Source of the DNA: Pseudomonadota bacterium
GTDB taxonomy: Bacteria > Pseudomonadota > Gammaproteobacteria > Pseudomonadales > Moraxellaceae
Direction: 5' to 3'
DNA: 39,298 nucleotides
Assembly (NCBI GenBank): GCA_021804355.1
Contig: JAJZHP010000009.1
Span: forward strand, 1-39,298
Positions 9,278 to 17,647 of the stretch are shown here, piece by piece; positions within the stretch are counted from its first letter, which is position 1; each line of letters begins with the position of its first letter. The notes below the pieces were generated by a model. That model made no database searches. It worked only from the letters and a program-made list of their open reading frames with translations, and was not told where the DNA came from. Made by a program: the position numbers and the translations under genes.

Positions 9278-9296
9278 GGTATACATTATGTATACC
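9278..9296. promoter_or_regulatory. Palindrome B in the GMC/oxygenase divergent region (candidate operator)
   Basis: GGTATACAT and ATGTATACC form a perfect 9-bp inverted repeat around a single T. It covers the proposed -10 element (TACATT) of the oxygenase gene and lies 20 bp before its start codon. Its size and symmetry are like operators of TetR-type dimeric repressors. No such regulator gene is in the window. Confidence 0.6.
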
Positions 9297-9315
9297 ACTC
9301 ACAAGGAGCATGGCT

Positions 9316-10530
9316 ATGCGGGGAGAAACTGGCAACCAGACGTTTAGCGGCAAGTCCTGGCGTCATCAGTGGCTACGTTACTGGCTAGCTCGTCATCCGG
9401 TTAGTGACGAACAACGGCAAACTCACCAAGCCAGCCTGTATCAAGGCGATGAGCTGGCTGACGCCTGGGCAGACTGGATACTGGATCATTCACTTAGCCA
9501 AGGAATGGCATGGCTACAAAAAGGGCTTGATCGTTCCTGCCCGGATTCAGAACTTCCAGCAGAACTTAGCTCTCTATTGACGCAATGGCGATCTACACCT
9601 GCCTGGGTTGACTATCAACGTTGTCGCCGTGCGAGTCTGGCCATACGGCGTTCCGGTTGGTTTGCGGAGCTAGCCCTACGCAATGTATCGCTCATGAGCA
9701 GTTACCTGTCAGGATCTGCCAACAAGCCTCTGGTCCAAACCGGTGAGCTCAAACAAACCACGGCACGACGCCTCGTCGAAACCGGCAGTTTTTGGGTAGA
9801 CGTCACCCGCATCGATGGCTTGATGCCTGGCAACCGTGGCTGGATAAGCGCTGCCCATGTACGCGTCATGCATGCTGTGATCCGACGACGCTTGCAGCGT
9901 AGTAAATCATGGAATGAAACTTCATGGGGTGTCCCCATCAACCAGGGTGATATGGTCGCCACGCTCCTGTTGTTTTCATCGGTATTTGTTTCTGCCTTGC
10001 AAGGCATGGGACTGGTCTTCAGTTCCCAGGAAGTCGCTGACATCATTCATCTGTGGCGCTATACCGGCTATCTCATGGGAATAGATCCCGTCTTATTACC
10101 CAGCGACCCGGCGGATTGTGATCGGCTGCTCGCACTACAACTTATGCATTTCACCGCCCCGGATCAGGACACTCAACGTTTAGGTACAGCGTTAGCTGCT
10201 GTGCCCGTGCAATTAGCTGAACCCGGGGCATTTTCACAGGCATTAGCTCAGCTAGAAAGCACTTATCGCAGTGCAGTTTCTCGCCTAGTACTGGGCAATG
10301 AATTCGCAGATGCCTTAGGTTTACCCAAGCCTTGGTATTATCCGGCAGCCCTGCTGACCTACCCTGCACTACGAACGGCTGAGTCTTTTCGGCGATGTAC
10401 GCCGGGAGGAACATGGCTATTTGAACGCTTTGGATTCTGGCTGCATGAAAAAAGAGTACAGGATGCTGTAGCGACCACTCATGCTGATACCCATTTTCAG
10501 CTTAGACCTGCCTTAACAGAAAACTCCTAA
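9316..10530 (+). CDS. haem-dependent oxygenase-like protein of the rubber oxygenase/MpaB (DUF2236) family
   Basis: 404 residues, resembling latex-clearing protein (Lcp), a b-type haem dioxygenase that cleaves polyisoprene. R152 and T156 in RRLVET and H186 in RVMHAVIRR have exactly the spacing (4 and 30 residues) of Lcp R164, T168 and the haem ligand H198. WGVPINQGDMVATLLLFS is another family hallmark. No Tat or Sec signal is present, unlike secreted Lcp. The residue aligned by distance to Lcp catalytic E148 is Asn, so the chemistry may differ. ATG 9316 is chosen because AGGAG lies 7 bases upstream; the earlier ATG (9310) is too close and the upstream TTG would read through both palindromes. 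Divergent from the GMC operon. Substrate unknown. Confidence 0.82.
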   Translation: MRGETGNQTFSGKSWRHQWLRYWLARHPVSDEQRQTHQASLYQGDELADAWADWILDHSLSQGMAWLQKGLDRSCPDSELPAELSSLLTQWRSTPAWVDYQRCRRASLAIRRSGWFAELALRNVSLMSSYLSGSANKPLVQTGELKQTTARRLVETGSFWVDVTRIDGLMPGNRGWISAAHVRVMHAVIRRRLQRSKSWNETSWGVPINQGDMVATLLLFSSVFVSALQGMGLVFSSQEVADIIHLWRYTGYLMGIDPVLLPSDPADCDRLLALQLMHFTAPDQDTQRLGTALAAVPVQLAEPGAFSQALAQLESTYRSAVSRLVLGNEFADALGLPKPWYYPAALLTYPALRTAESFRRCTPGGTWLFERFGFWLHEKRVQDAVATTHADTHFQLRPALTENS

Positions 10531-10532
10531 CT

Positions 10533-10563
10533 CTCCAATGCGAAGGCCCCTCGCGCCTTGGAG
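10533..10563 (+). terminator. Possible terminator after the DUF2236 gene
   Basis: CTCCAA (10533-10538) pairs with TTGGAG (10558-10563) around an inner GCGA/TCGC stem. It starts two bases after the stop codon. The following TTAAAAT is only weakly U-rich, so termination is uncertain. Confidence 0.45.
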
Positions 10564-10571
10564 TTAAAATA

Positions 10572-10599
10572 CCGTTGACAGGAGATGGCTTGTCAACGG
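10572..10599. repeat. Perfect 9-bp inverted repeat between DUF2236 gene and hemJ
   Basis: CCGTTGACA and TGTCAACGG are perfectly complementary around a 10-base loop. No U-tract follows. It sits in the 239-bp gap before hemJ. The rest of that gap holds no gene I can support; an extended -10-like TGATACACT at 10732-10740 could be the hemJ promoter. Confidence 0.55.
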
Positions 10600-10769
10600 T
10601 CATAAACTGAAGGCTGTAACTACTTCACGCTCAGTATCATTTGCTTTTAGCTAAGAAAGCGAAGGGGGCTTACAGAGGTTTCCTATCCATGCCTGGTCTT
10701 GCATGAAACTACCCCCAGGAGACGAAAGGCTTGATACACTAGCGCCCGGGTGACTATGGGTGGCTGAAT

Positions 10770-11192
10770 ATGCTTTATGTGAAAGCGTTACATATCGTGG
10801 CTGTGGTTACATGGTTTGCTGGTTTGTTTTATCTTCCCCGATTATTTGTCTATCACGCCATGACGACGGATGAACCCGGGAACGAACGTTTTAAAATCAT
10901 GGAACGCAAGCTCTATCGCGGCATCATGACCCCCTCGTTAATCGTTACCGTCCTGCTTGGCCTGAGCATGCTCATCCCCTACTGGAGTATCTATAAAACC
11001 CAGATCTGGGTGCATGTGAAATTAACGCTGGTGCTACTACTTATTGGATATCACCTCTATTGTGGTCAGCTACTGAAAGATTTTGCCGAGGATCGCAACC
11101 AGCATGGCCATGTGTTTTACCGCTGGTTCAATGAAATACCCGTTATTTTTTTGCTTGCCATCGCCTTGCTGGTGGTGGTGAAGCCTTTTTGA
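10770..11192 (+). CDS. hemJ: protoporphyrinogen IX oxidase HemJ
   Basis: Membrane enzyme that oxidises protoporphyrinogen IX to protoporphyrin IX, the penultimate step of haem synthesis. The 140-residue protein has four predicted membrane helices (about 5-25, 52-70, 78-98 and 121-138). It has the conserved N-terminal His (H8 in KALHIVAVVTWFAGLFYLPR) and the family motif FKIMERKLYRGIMTP. The ATG is preceded by GGTGG at workable distance. It starts the hemJ-thiD-thiE-hemL run, with only 4 bp to thiD. In Pseudomonas, from memory, hemJ follows argC directly; here the oxidoreductase block lies between them. Confidence 0.95.
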   Translation: MLYVKALHIVAVVTWFAGLFYLPRLFVYHAMTTDEPGNERFKIMERKLYRGIMTPSLIVTVLLGLSMLIPYWSIYKTQIWVHVKLTLVLLLIGYHLYCGQLLKDFAEDRNQHGHVFYRWFNEIPVIFLLAIALLVVVKPF

Positions 11193-11196
11193 GCCG

Positions 11197-11946
11197 ATGA
11201 ACATGCGCCCCGTAGTGCTTGTCATTGCCGGACATGACCCCACCGGGGGCGCTGGCATACAAGCCGACATTGAAGCTATTCACGCCGCAGGGGGCCATGC
11301 GGTTACGCTGGTTACTGCGCTCACGGTGCAGGACACGACAGGGGTACAACGTTTTCTCATCACACCGGCTGAGCTTTTGCAACAACAAGCGGAGGTCTTG
11401 CTAGCCGATATACGCCCCCAAGCGGTTAAACTGGGCATGCTCGGGCATCCCGACATCGTAGAGGTAGTCAAGTCCGTCTTGGATAGACTACCTGACATAC
11501 CCGTGGTGCTGGATCCAGTCCTGTCCAGTAACCTGTCAGGTCATCTTGCTGACGCCGCGCTGCCACATGCCCTGTTAGCTCTGCTGCCTCGCACCACCCT
11601 GCTGACACCCAATACCCTTGAGCTCGAACAGCTACTTCAGGGGCATACGCTCAATCATCTTTTCGACTTGGGTGTTGATCATGTTTTGATTACCGGCGGG
11701 CACCGCCCAGGGTCTACCTTAATCAATGAACTGCATCATGCTGAAGGCTGCCTCTGGCGCAGTGAAATCACCCGTCTCCCAGGGGAATTTCATGGGAGCG
11801 GCTGCACATTGGCCTCAGCCTGTGCCATAGGTCTGGCGCAAGGACTCAGCACGCTTGATGCGGTGCAACGTGCCCAGCAATATACCACCGGAACTTTGCA
11901 ACTAGCCCATATACCGGGACGAGGTCAGTTCATACCATGGAGGTGA
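11197..11946 (+). CDS. thiD: hydroxymethylpyrimidine/phosphomethylpyrimidine kinase
   Basis: Ribokinase-fold kinase that phosphorylates HMP and HMP-phosphate in thiamine biosynthesis. At 249 residues it is slightly shorter than E. coli ThiD. Diagnostic motifs are the substrate-site AGHDPTGGAGIQADI near the N-terminus, VKLGMLG, VLDPVLSS, TPNTLE and the C-terminal GSGCTLASA anion hole with its catalytic cysteine region. The start is ATG 11197 or, six bases later, 11203; both have weak ribosome-binding sites, so translation is probably coupled to hemJ. The 3' end overlaps thiE by 10 bp. A TPP riboswitch is not visible upstream. Confidence 0.93.
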   Translation: MNMRPVVLVIAGHDPTGGAGIQADIEAIHAAGGHAVTLVTALTVQDTTGVQRFLITPAELLQQQAEVLLADIRPQAVKLGMLGHPDIVEVVKSVLDRLPDIPVVLDPVLSSNLSGHLADAALPHALLALLPRTTLLTPNTLELEQLLQGHTLNHLFDLGVDHVLITGGHRPGSTLINELHHAEGCLWRSEITRLPGEFHGSGCTLASACAIGLAQGLSTLDAVQRAQQYTTGTLQLAHIPGRGQFIPWR

Positions 11947-12563
11947 CCTGGCATCATAGCCTGTACGCTATCACCCCGGATCGTCATGACCGAGGTATGC
12001 TGCTTTTGCAGGTTGAACAAGCTCTTGCAGCGGGTCTGCGGTGGCTGCAGTATCGCGACAAGTGCTCTGATGCCGCTGAAAAGCTCCAACGTGCCCTTAA
12101 TTTGCGCGAACTATGCCATGCCTATGGCTGCTGTCTGATCATCAATGATGACCCCGTGCTCTGCCATCAAGCAGGTGCCGATGGTGTGCACCTTGGTCGC
12201 TCTGATGGTTTACTAGCTGAGGCACGCGCCTACTTGGGATCACGCTATATTCTGGGGGCAACCTGCCACAACGAAATTGCTTATGCCCAGCAAGCGGCTC
12301 CTTGGGCTGACTATCTGGCTTTTGGTGCGTTCTTTGCCTCACCCACCAAACCCCATGCACCTCGCGCTTCACTTTCCTTGCTTACCCAGGCTCGATCCCT
12401 GCATCGACCCTGCGTTGCCATTGGTGGCATCACACCGGATAATGCCTCACCTTTGCTAGCCGCGGGAGCTGATGCCATTGCCGTGATCAGCCATGTGTTC
12501 GATGCAAGTGATATTGCCGAAGCCACCCGTTCTTTTTTAAATGTACTGGAGGATACATCATGA
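11937..12563 (+). CDS. thiE: thiamine-phosphate synthase
   Basis: Couples HMP-pyrophosphate with thiazole phosphate to give thiamine phosphate. The 208-residue TIM-barrel protein carries LYAITPDR at the N-terminus, [28 protein letters not shown] and GATCHN in the usual places. [10 protein letters not shown] and AIGGITPDN follow, and [11 protein letters not shown] is near the end. All are family signatures. It overlaps thiD by 10 bp and hemL by 4 bp (ATGA), indicating translational coupling. With ThiD it forms the pyrimidine-side half of the pathway; thiazole genes are not in this window. Confidence 0.95.
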   Translation: MEVTWHHSLYAITPDRHDRGMLLLQVEQALAAGLRWLQYRDKCSDAAEKLQRALNLRELCHAYGCCLIINDDPVLCHQAGADGVHLGRSDGLLAEARAYLGSRYILGATCHNEIAYAQQAAPWADYLAFGAFFASPTKPHAPRASLSLLTQARSLHRPCVAIGGITPDNASPLLAAGADAIAVISHVFDASDIAEATRSFLNVLEDTS

Positions 12564-13846
12564 CCCGTTCCGAGGATCTATATACCCAGGCCTGTGATGT
12601 GTTACCTGGGGGAGTGAACTCTCCAGTTAGAGCATTTCGCGGTGTAGGTGGAACTCCCGTCTTTATTGAGAAAGCGCAAGGTGCATGGCTGACCGATGTC
12701 GATGGTCGATCCTACGTCGATTATGTGGGCTCCTGGGGGCCGATGATCCTGGGACATAGCCACCCCGTCATCGTCAAAGCGATACAGGAAGCAGCTACCC
12801 GGGGCATCTCCTTTGGCGCCCCCACCGAAGCTGAAGTCCGCATGGCGGAAGTGCTGCGCAGCCTGATGCCCTCCCTGGAAATGCTACGTATGGTGAGCTC
12901 GGGAACAGAAGCCACTATGAGTGCTATCCGTTTGGCCCGTGGCTATACCGGTCGAGATACCCTGGTCAAATTTGAGGGCGGCTACCATGGTCACGCTGAC
13001 TCCCTGCTGGTCAAGGCAGGATCCGGCATGCTGACCCTGGGTGTACCTACCTCACCCGGAGTGCCTGCTGACCTGGCACGTCATACCCTGACCCTCCCCT
13101 ACAATGACATAGCAGCCATGGAAACTCTTTTTGCCCGAGAAGGCGATAAGATAGCCTGCGTGATCGTCGAACCTGTCGCAGGCAATATGAACTGCGTCCC
13201 CCCTTGCCCTGGTTTTCTCGGTACGCTACGTAGCTTGTGTACACAATACGGTGCCGTTCTTATATTTGATGAAGTCATGACAGGCTTCCGTGTTGCCCTG
13301 GGAGGTGCTCAGTCTCTGTATAATATTCAGCCTGATTTAACCACCTTAGGGAAAATCGTAGGGGCTGGCTTGCCGGTGGGTGTGTTCGGGGGACGCCGCG
13401 ACATCATGAGCCAATTAGCTCCGCTAGGTCCGGTTTATCAAGCTGGCACGCTCTCTGGCAACCCCTTAGCTATGAGTGCAGGCCTGGCTATGTTACAGCT
13501 CATTCAAGCTCCTGGCTTTTATCCACAACTGCAGCATCAACTTGAAATCCTGCTCCAAGGCTTAAGTGAACGGGCAGCTCGGTATAACATACCCTTCACC
13601 ACAACCCAGGTTGGCGGCATGTTTGGGTTGTTTTTTAGCGATGCAGCCAGCATCACTTCTTATGAAGATGTGATGCGCTGTAATATCGAGCGTTTTCGCC
13701 TCTTTTTTCACGGCATGCTGAATGAAGGCATTTACCTGGCCCCTTCTGCCTTTGAAGCGGGCTTCCTGTCCGCAGCCCATGGGGAGGCTGAAATTCAGCT
13801 AACGCTTGAGGCTGCCGATCGTGTTTTTGCCAAGCTGACACCGTAA
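12560..13846 (+). CDS. hemL: glutamate-1-semialdehyde 2,1-aminomutase
   Basis: PLP-dependent enzyme of the C5 pathway that converts glutamate-1-semialdehyde to 5-aminolevulinate, the first committed haem precursor. The 428-residue length is standard. The PLP lysine is K265 in [65 protein letters not shown] and [10 protein letters not shown] are characteristic. It overlaps thiE by 4 bp, and five bases separate it from the DUF3108 gene. Having hemJ and hemL in one operon puts an early and a late haem step under common control. Confidence 0.97.
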   Translation: MTRSEDLYTQACDVLPGGVNSPVRAFRGVGGTPVFIEKAQGAWLTDVDGRSYVDYVGSWGPMILGHSHPVIVKAIQEAATRGISFGAPTEAEVRMAEVLRSLMPSLEMLRMVSSGTEATMSAIRLARGYTGRDTLVKFEGGYHGHADSLLVKAGSGMLTLGVPTSPGVPADLARHTLTLPYNDIAAMETLFAREGDKIACVIVEPVAGNMNCVPPCPGFLGTLRSLCTQYGAVLIFDEVMTGFRVALGGAQSLYNIQPDLTTLGKIVGAGLPVGVFGGRRDIMSQLAPLGPVYQAGTLSGNPLAMSAGLAMLQLIQAPGFYPQLQHQLEILLQGLSERAARYNIPFTTTQVGGMFGLFFSDAASITSYEDVMRCNIERFRLFFHGMLNEGIYLAPSAFEAGFLSAAHGEAEIQLTLEAADRVFAKLTP

Positions 13847-13851
13847 CCTGT

Positions 13852-15150
13852 ATGCCCTGGTCACGCCGTACCACTCTGGCCTGGGCCATGGTATTTTCTC
13901 TAGCCTTGCATGGTGGGGTATTTTATTACCCTTATTTCAGCTTGAACCATGATGAATCTGTTGATCACAATGATGTACTCAGCCGTCACGCTGGCGGCAA
14001 AGTGCCCAAAGTTCATCTCCATTTAGATAGTAATCAGCTGCTGGCGGGTGGCCATGTTCTGCATATACACTGGTTGGCTCCGAAAGTCTCGCCCCCTGCA
14101 ACCGCAACCCTGACCGAGCATGCTGGGCTACACCCTGCGATAGCCCAGCACCGAAGTCATCATCATGTCCACAAAATAGCGAAAACCAGGACGCTTAGTC
14201 ACCGTCCTGAATTACCCGCGGAACAGCCCCCGGAACAGCCCACGGCGGCGGTTACAGTCCCGCCGCCAGCAACACCAGCGCCGCCCTCTGCTCCTCCTGA
14301 TACAGAGAGTACCAGCAAGCCAGCTGTGGCCGATGCTACTGCAACAGCCATCAATACCCATGCCATCGAAGTGCCTAAAAACCTCGATCAAAGTAACTTC
14401 CCCCATGATATAAGGGCGCTTTACCATATTCGCGTTGGGCTTGCCATTCCGATAGGTGTTGATGCCATGGAACATTGGCAAATTGATGGGCATCAGTATC
14501 ACTTGCAGCTAGATGCTCACAAGTTTGGCTACCATGCCCGTATCATCAGTCAGGGCCTTATCAGCGAACATGGGCTAGCTCCAGCTCACTTTGAATTGTC
14601 TTTAAACCGTAAGATTAAAAATATTGCCAATTTCTCGTATAGCGACCATCTGCTGCAACAAGGTCATCCTGAAAATCTCAAGACAGTTCCCTTTGATGAG
14701 GGCGCACAAGACATGTTCAGCTTTGCCTATCATCTAGCCATCTCATTTTCAGGTCACGATCAGCTCAAGCTCACCGTAACCAATGGCGACAATCTCTATA
14801 ATCTTATGTTTACTGTCGTGGGGGAAGAGACCTTACAGCTTCCTGCCGGGACTCTGCGTACTCTCCATCTTCAAGGTACGCGACAAGCCGTAGGAAGTAC
14901 TCAGGTGCAATCTGGCTTTGATGCCTGGCTGGCTCCAGATTTCAGCAATTTTCCGGTAAAAATGAGCGGCCCCGATAGTTCAGGTCACCTTTTTGTCATG
15001 GCTATCAAGGCTCTGGAATTTGAGGGGCAGCCCTTGTTTGGGCAGGATCTTCCCACCGAAAACTCTCAGGATGCCACCCCTCCTCCCGCTGACATCCAGA
15101 ACATTCCTGATCTGCAATCAGCAACACCAAGTCCCAGTCCAAAAAACTAA
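13852..15150 (+). CDS. DUF3108 domain-containing envelope protein with His-rich segment
   Basis: 432 residues. An N-terminal membrane anchor or uncleaved signal (about residues 8-27) is followed by a strikingly histidine-rich region (16 His between residues 33 and 117, including SHHHVHK). A Pro-rich linker (about 118-160) comes next, and then the DUF3108 domain (about 185-395), which is probably a periplasmic beta-structured domain; a Pro/Ser-rich tail ends the protein. The function of DUF3108 is unknown to me. The gene is five bases after hemL, so it is likely co-transcribed with the haem genes; metal or haem handling is a possibility raised by the histidines only. The stop codon overlaps that of the convergent dehydrogenase gene. 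Confidence 0.8.
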   Translation: MPWSRRTTLAWAMVFSLALHGGVFYYPYFSLNHDESVDHNDVLSRHAGGKVPKVHLHLDSNQLLAGGHVLHIHWLAPKVSPPATATLTEHAGLHPAIAQHRSHHHVHKIAKTRTLSHRPELPAEQPPEQPTAAVTVPPPATPAPPSAPPDTESTSKPAVADATATAINTHAIEVPKNLDQSNFPHDIRALYHIRVGLAIPIGVDAMEHWQIDGHQYHLQLDAHKFGYHARIISQGLISEHGLAPAHFELSLNRKIKNIANFSYSDHLLQQGHPENLKTVPFDEGAQDMFSFAYHLAISFSGHDQLKLTVTNGDNLYNLMFTVVGEETLQLPAGTLRTLHLQGTRQAVGSTQVQSGFDAWLAPDFSNFPVKMSGPDSSGHLFVMAIKALEFEGQPLFGQDLPTENSQDATPPPADIQNIPDLQSATPSPSPKN

Positions 15151-15923
15151 ATTGACACTTTAGCCACGCGAGCAGCTGTTCTTAGCACCAACCCACGCGG
15201 TGATAAGCGCAGCAGGAAAGGCAAAGGCTTATTCATCCAGCCACTAATCACAGCACCGCGTTCCTTCCACATCGCTTTATAGGCAGTTTCAGCCACCAGC
15301 TCAGGAGTATCCATGACCCGGGTAATCATCGTACCTCCATTCCCTGCCACTTCATGAAACTCCGTGGCGGTAGCTCCTGGACATACCGTAGTCACTCCTA
15401 TATGTTGACCGCGCAGTTCAAAACGCAGCGCCTCTGAGAATGAAAGCACATAGGCCTTGGTAGCTGCATAGACGGCAAAATTAGGGCAGGGCATCCATCC
15501 AGCCACAGAAGACACATTGAGGATGCGTCCAAAACCACGTTCACGCATACCGGGCAACACAAAATACGTCAATTCCGTCAGCGTCACCATATTTAGCTGC
15601 ATCATCTGCTGCCAACCTGACAACTCAACTTCAGAAAATGAACCGTTTGTACCAAAACCTGCATTATTGACTAGCACATCGACATGCACACCCAAGGACT
15701 GCAACCGCGAATACAACTGCGCCGCTGCTCCTGCTTGTGCAAGGTCCTGAGCCAGCACATGCACGTTGATGCCATGGATCTCACGTAGCTCTGCAGCCAG
15801 GTCATTCAAAACCTGTTCCCGTCTTGCCACTAAAACGAGGTCATGTTTGTCTTGGGCAAAACGATACGCCAGTGCTTTACCTATGCCACTTGATGCCCCT
15901 GTAATCAATACCTGATAACTCAT
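15147..15923 (-). CDS. short-chain dehydrogenase/reductase
   Basis: Classical SDR of 258 residues acting with NAD(P)H. The cofactor motif TGASSGIG is at residues 8-15 and NNAG at 86-89. The catalytic Ser is at 138/139 with Y152 and K156 (YAATK). PG motif VCPGATATEF follows. R34-R35 after the second beta strand suggest an NADP preference. A very strong ribosome-binding site (AAAGGAGG) precedes the ATG. It lies 30 bp after the flavin oxidoreductase gene in the same direction, so the pair could act on one substrate. The substrate is not evident. The stop overlaps that of DUF3108. Confidence 0.92.
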   Translation of the reverse strand: MSYQVLITGASSGIGKALAYRFAQDKHDLVLVARREQVLNDLAAELREIHGINVHVLAQDLAQAGAAAQLYSRLQSLGVHVDVLVNNAGFGTNGSFSEVELSGWQQMMQLNMVTLTELTYFVLPGMRERGFGRILNVSSVAGWMPCPNFAVYAATKAYVLSFSEALRFELRGQHIGVTTVCPGATATEFHEVAGNGGTMITRVMDTPELVAETAYKAMWKERGAVISGWMNKPLPFLLRLSPRGLVLRTAARVAKVSI

Positions 15924-15953
15924 GTACTATCCTCCTTTAAGAACCATAAATAA

Positions 15954-17186
15954 TTAAGCGCGTGCCCGACGGGTTCGGTAGGTATTCCAGCCTGAAGCCA
16001 GCAACACCTTGGTTAAGGAAGCCAGGGCGCTTTCTCGCGGCTTGGTGGCTTTGCCTGCAGCCAATCGACGTAATTGCCGACCGTACCAAGCCACTTCCAT
16101 CAAAGCCATACGATCTATTGCCGCTATACCCGTGGTAATACGTTCTGGCGTTGAGTATTGCGCCTCCCCTCCTTTTAAGATTCTTGCGGAAAACTGGGGA
16201 TCTATCGCCAGGGGGCGAGCCACCCCGATGATATCGAGGGATCCCGACCCCAAGGCATCCAGCATGCCCTGACGCGTACGAAAACCACCGGTCACCATCA
16301 GAGGTGTTTTCACGCGCGCTCGGACTTTTTCAGCAAAGTCAAGGAAATAGGCCTCGCGCTCACGCGTACTCTGTTTGATTCCCACACTCATTTTGGGGGA
16401 TTCATAAGTTCCGCCCGATATTTCTATCAAATCAATGCCAACCTCAGATAGGGCGTCAATCAAGTGCATCGACTCTTCTTCACTGAAGCCTCCTTTCTGG
16501 AAATCTGCGGAATTCAACTTGATCCCCACCGGAAAATCTGGCCCCACGGCTTCACGTATAGAGCGGTAAACGTCGAGCACAAAACGCCTTCTGTTCGCTT
16601 CACTCCCACCAAAACTGTCCTGACGCTGATTATGACGTGCCGATAGAAACTGGGATACCAGATAGCCATGTGCCCCATGAATTTGAACACCACTAAAACC
16701 TGCTTCCTTAGCCAAAGCTGCCGCTTGTCCAAACCTGCGAATAATATCTTCAATTTCAGCCAGGGTAAGCTCACGAGGAACATCAAAAAAACGACTGAGT
16801 TCTTCACCAAAACCTATCGCCGAAGGTGCTACCGTTTCCTGGTTCAATCCCTTAGGTGCCTGCTTACCTGGATGATTGAGCTGCATCCAGCACGCCGTGC
16901 CGTGAGCTGTGGCTGCCTTTGCCCAGGCTTTTAACAGCGGCATATCTTTGTCGTTTTCCAGGACCACATTATGGGGTTCACCAAGAGCACGCCGGTCCAC
17001 CATGACGTTACCCGTGATCAGCAACCCTGTGCCTCCAGCCGACCAGGCCGCATACAAACGGGCCAAGGCATCCGTCACATGATTATCCACGGTACCTAGC
17101 GCCTCACTCATGGCTGATTTTGCCAAACGATTACGTAGCGAGGTGCCGTTAGGCAGGGTGAGTGGTTGTAGGAGCAAATCTGACAT
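15954..17186 (-). CDS. NADH:flavin oxidoreductase (old yellow enzyme family)
   Basis: FMN-dependent ene-reductase-like TIM-barrel protein, 410 residues. The N-terminal RNRLAKSAMSEALG, the substrate-binding pair in GVQIHGAHGYLVSQFLS, then HNQRQDSFGGSEANRRRF and the phosphate-binding GGFRT and IIGVARPLAIDP mark the family. It lacks the C-terminal [4Fe-4S]/dinucleotide domain of 2,4-dienoyl-CoA reductase. The C-terminal ~60 residues are basic (YRTRRARA). ATG 17186 is chosen because AGGAAG is six bases upstream; a GTG two codons earlier is less likely. First gene of a two-gene operon with the SDR, divergent from arsR-type gene. Probable role: reduction of activated double bonds; substrate unknown. 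Confidence 0.93.
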   Translation of the reverse strand: MSDLLLQPLTLPNGTSLRNRLAKSAMSEALGTVDNHVTDALARLYAAWSAGGTGLLITGNVMVDRRALGEPHNVVLENDKDMPLLKAWAKAATAHGTACWMQLNHPGKQAPKGLNQETVAPSAIGFGEELSRFFDVPRELTLAEIEDIIRRFGQAAALAKEAGFSGVQIHGAHGYLVSQFLSARHNQRQDSFGGSEANRRRFVLDVYRSIREAVGPDFPVGIKLNSADFQKGGFSEEESMHLIDALSEVGIDLIEISGGTYESPKMSVGIKQSTREREAYFLDFAEKVRARVKTPLMVTGGFRTRQGMLDALGSGSLDIIGVARPLAIDPQFSARILKGGEAQYSTPERITTGIAAIDRMALMEVAWYGRQLRRLAAGKATKPRESALASLTKVLLASGWNTYRTRRARA

Positions 17187-17234
17187 AATCACTTCCTTAT
17201 CAAGGTCGATGCGGTACTACGCTAAACGTTAGTT

Positions 17235-17254
17235 CGATATTTGTCAAATTATCG
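17235..17254. promoter_or_regulatory. Imperfect palindrome between OYE and ArsR genes (candidate ArsR-type operator)
   Basis: CGATATTTG and CAAATTATCG form an inverted repeat around T with a one-base bulge. The 137-bp divergent region is where the ArsR-like protein would be expected to bind. ArsR operators are usually AT-rich 12-2-12 inverted repeats, and this is a shorter relative. Inferred. Confidence 0.4.
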
Positions 17255-17323
17255 ATTTGAGATGACCATGCTCCGCAACTCATGCTACACTTCGACACCT
17301 GTCAAAGCATCTCGAGGATCATC

Positions 17324-17644
17324 ATGCTCTGCCGTGTGAGTACGCATGAAATTGCCGAACTGGCTGATTTATCACGAGCCTTTAAAGCGCTATCTAACCC
17401 CAATCGGTTAGCTATTTATCTGGAAGTTTTGCGGCATAGCGAAACTGCCGTTAAGAGCTGTGGGCTGTCCGAATTGATTGATCGCCTGGAAATCGGCGCC
17501 CCCACCGTATCGCACCATACCAAGGAATTGGTGCAGGCAGGACTCATTCGTGTTGAAAAAGATGGGAAATTTCTGCGATGCCGCCTGAATCCAGCCATGC
17601 GCGACAAACTTACCCATTTTTTTACCAAGCCAGATCTGGAGTAA
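17324..17644 (+). CDS. ArsR-family transcriptional regulator
   Basis: 106-residue winged-helix dimeric DNA-binding protein. The motif LSRAFKALSNPNRLAIYLEVL and the recognition helix region IGAPTVSHHTKELVQAGLIRVEKDGKF are typical. The metal-binding ELCVCDL box is absent, so it is unlikely to be a classical arsenic or zinc sensor. Scattered cysteines (MLC, SCG, LRC) could serve in redox sensing, which is speculative. I chose ATG 17324 because GAGG lies seven bases upstream; an earlier ATG at 17282 has no ribosome-binding site. It is divergent from OYE/SDR and four bp before the metallo-hydrolase gene, so it may regulate both sides. Confidence 0.88.
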   Translation: MLCRVSTHEIAELADLSRAFKALSNPNRLAIYLEVLRHSETAVKSCGLSELIDRLEIGAPTVSHHTKELVQAGLIRVEKDGKFLRCRLNPAMRDKLTHFFTKPDLE

Positions 17645-17647
17645 GGC

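Noticed and set aside
11100-11200. TPP riboswitch before thiD
   Set aside because: thiD follows hemJ by 4 bp and no conserved THI-element core (CUGAGA) is visible there.
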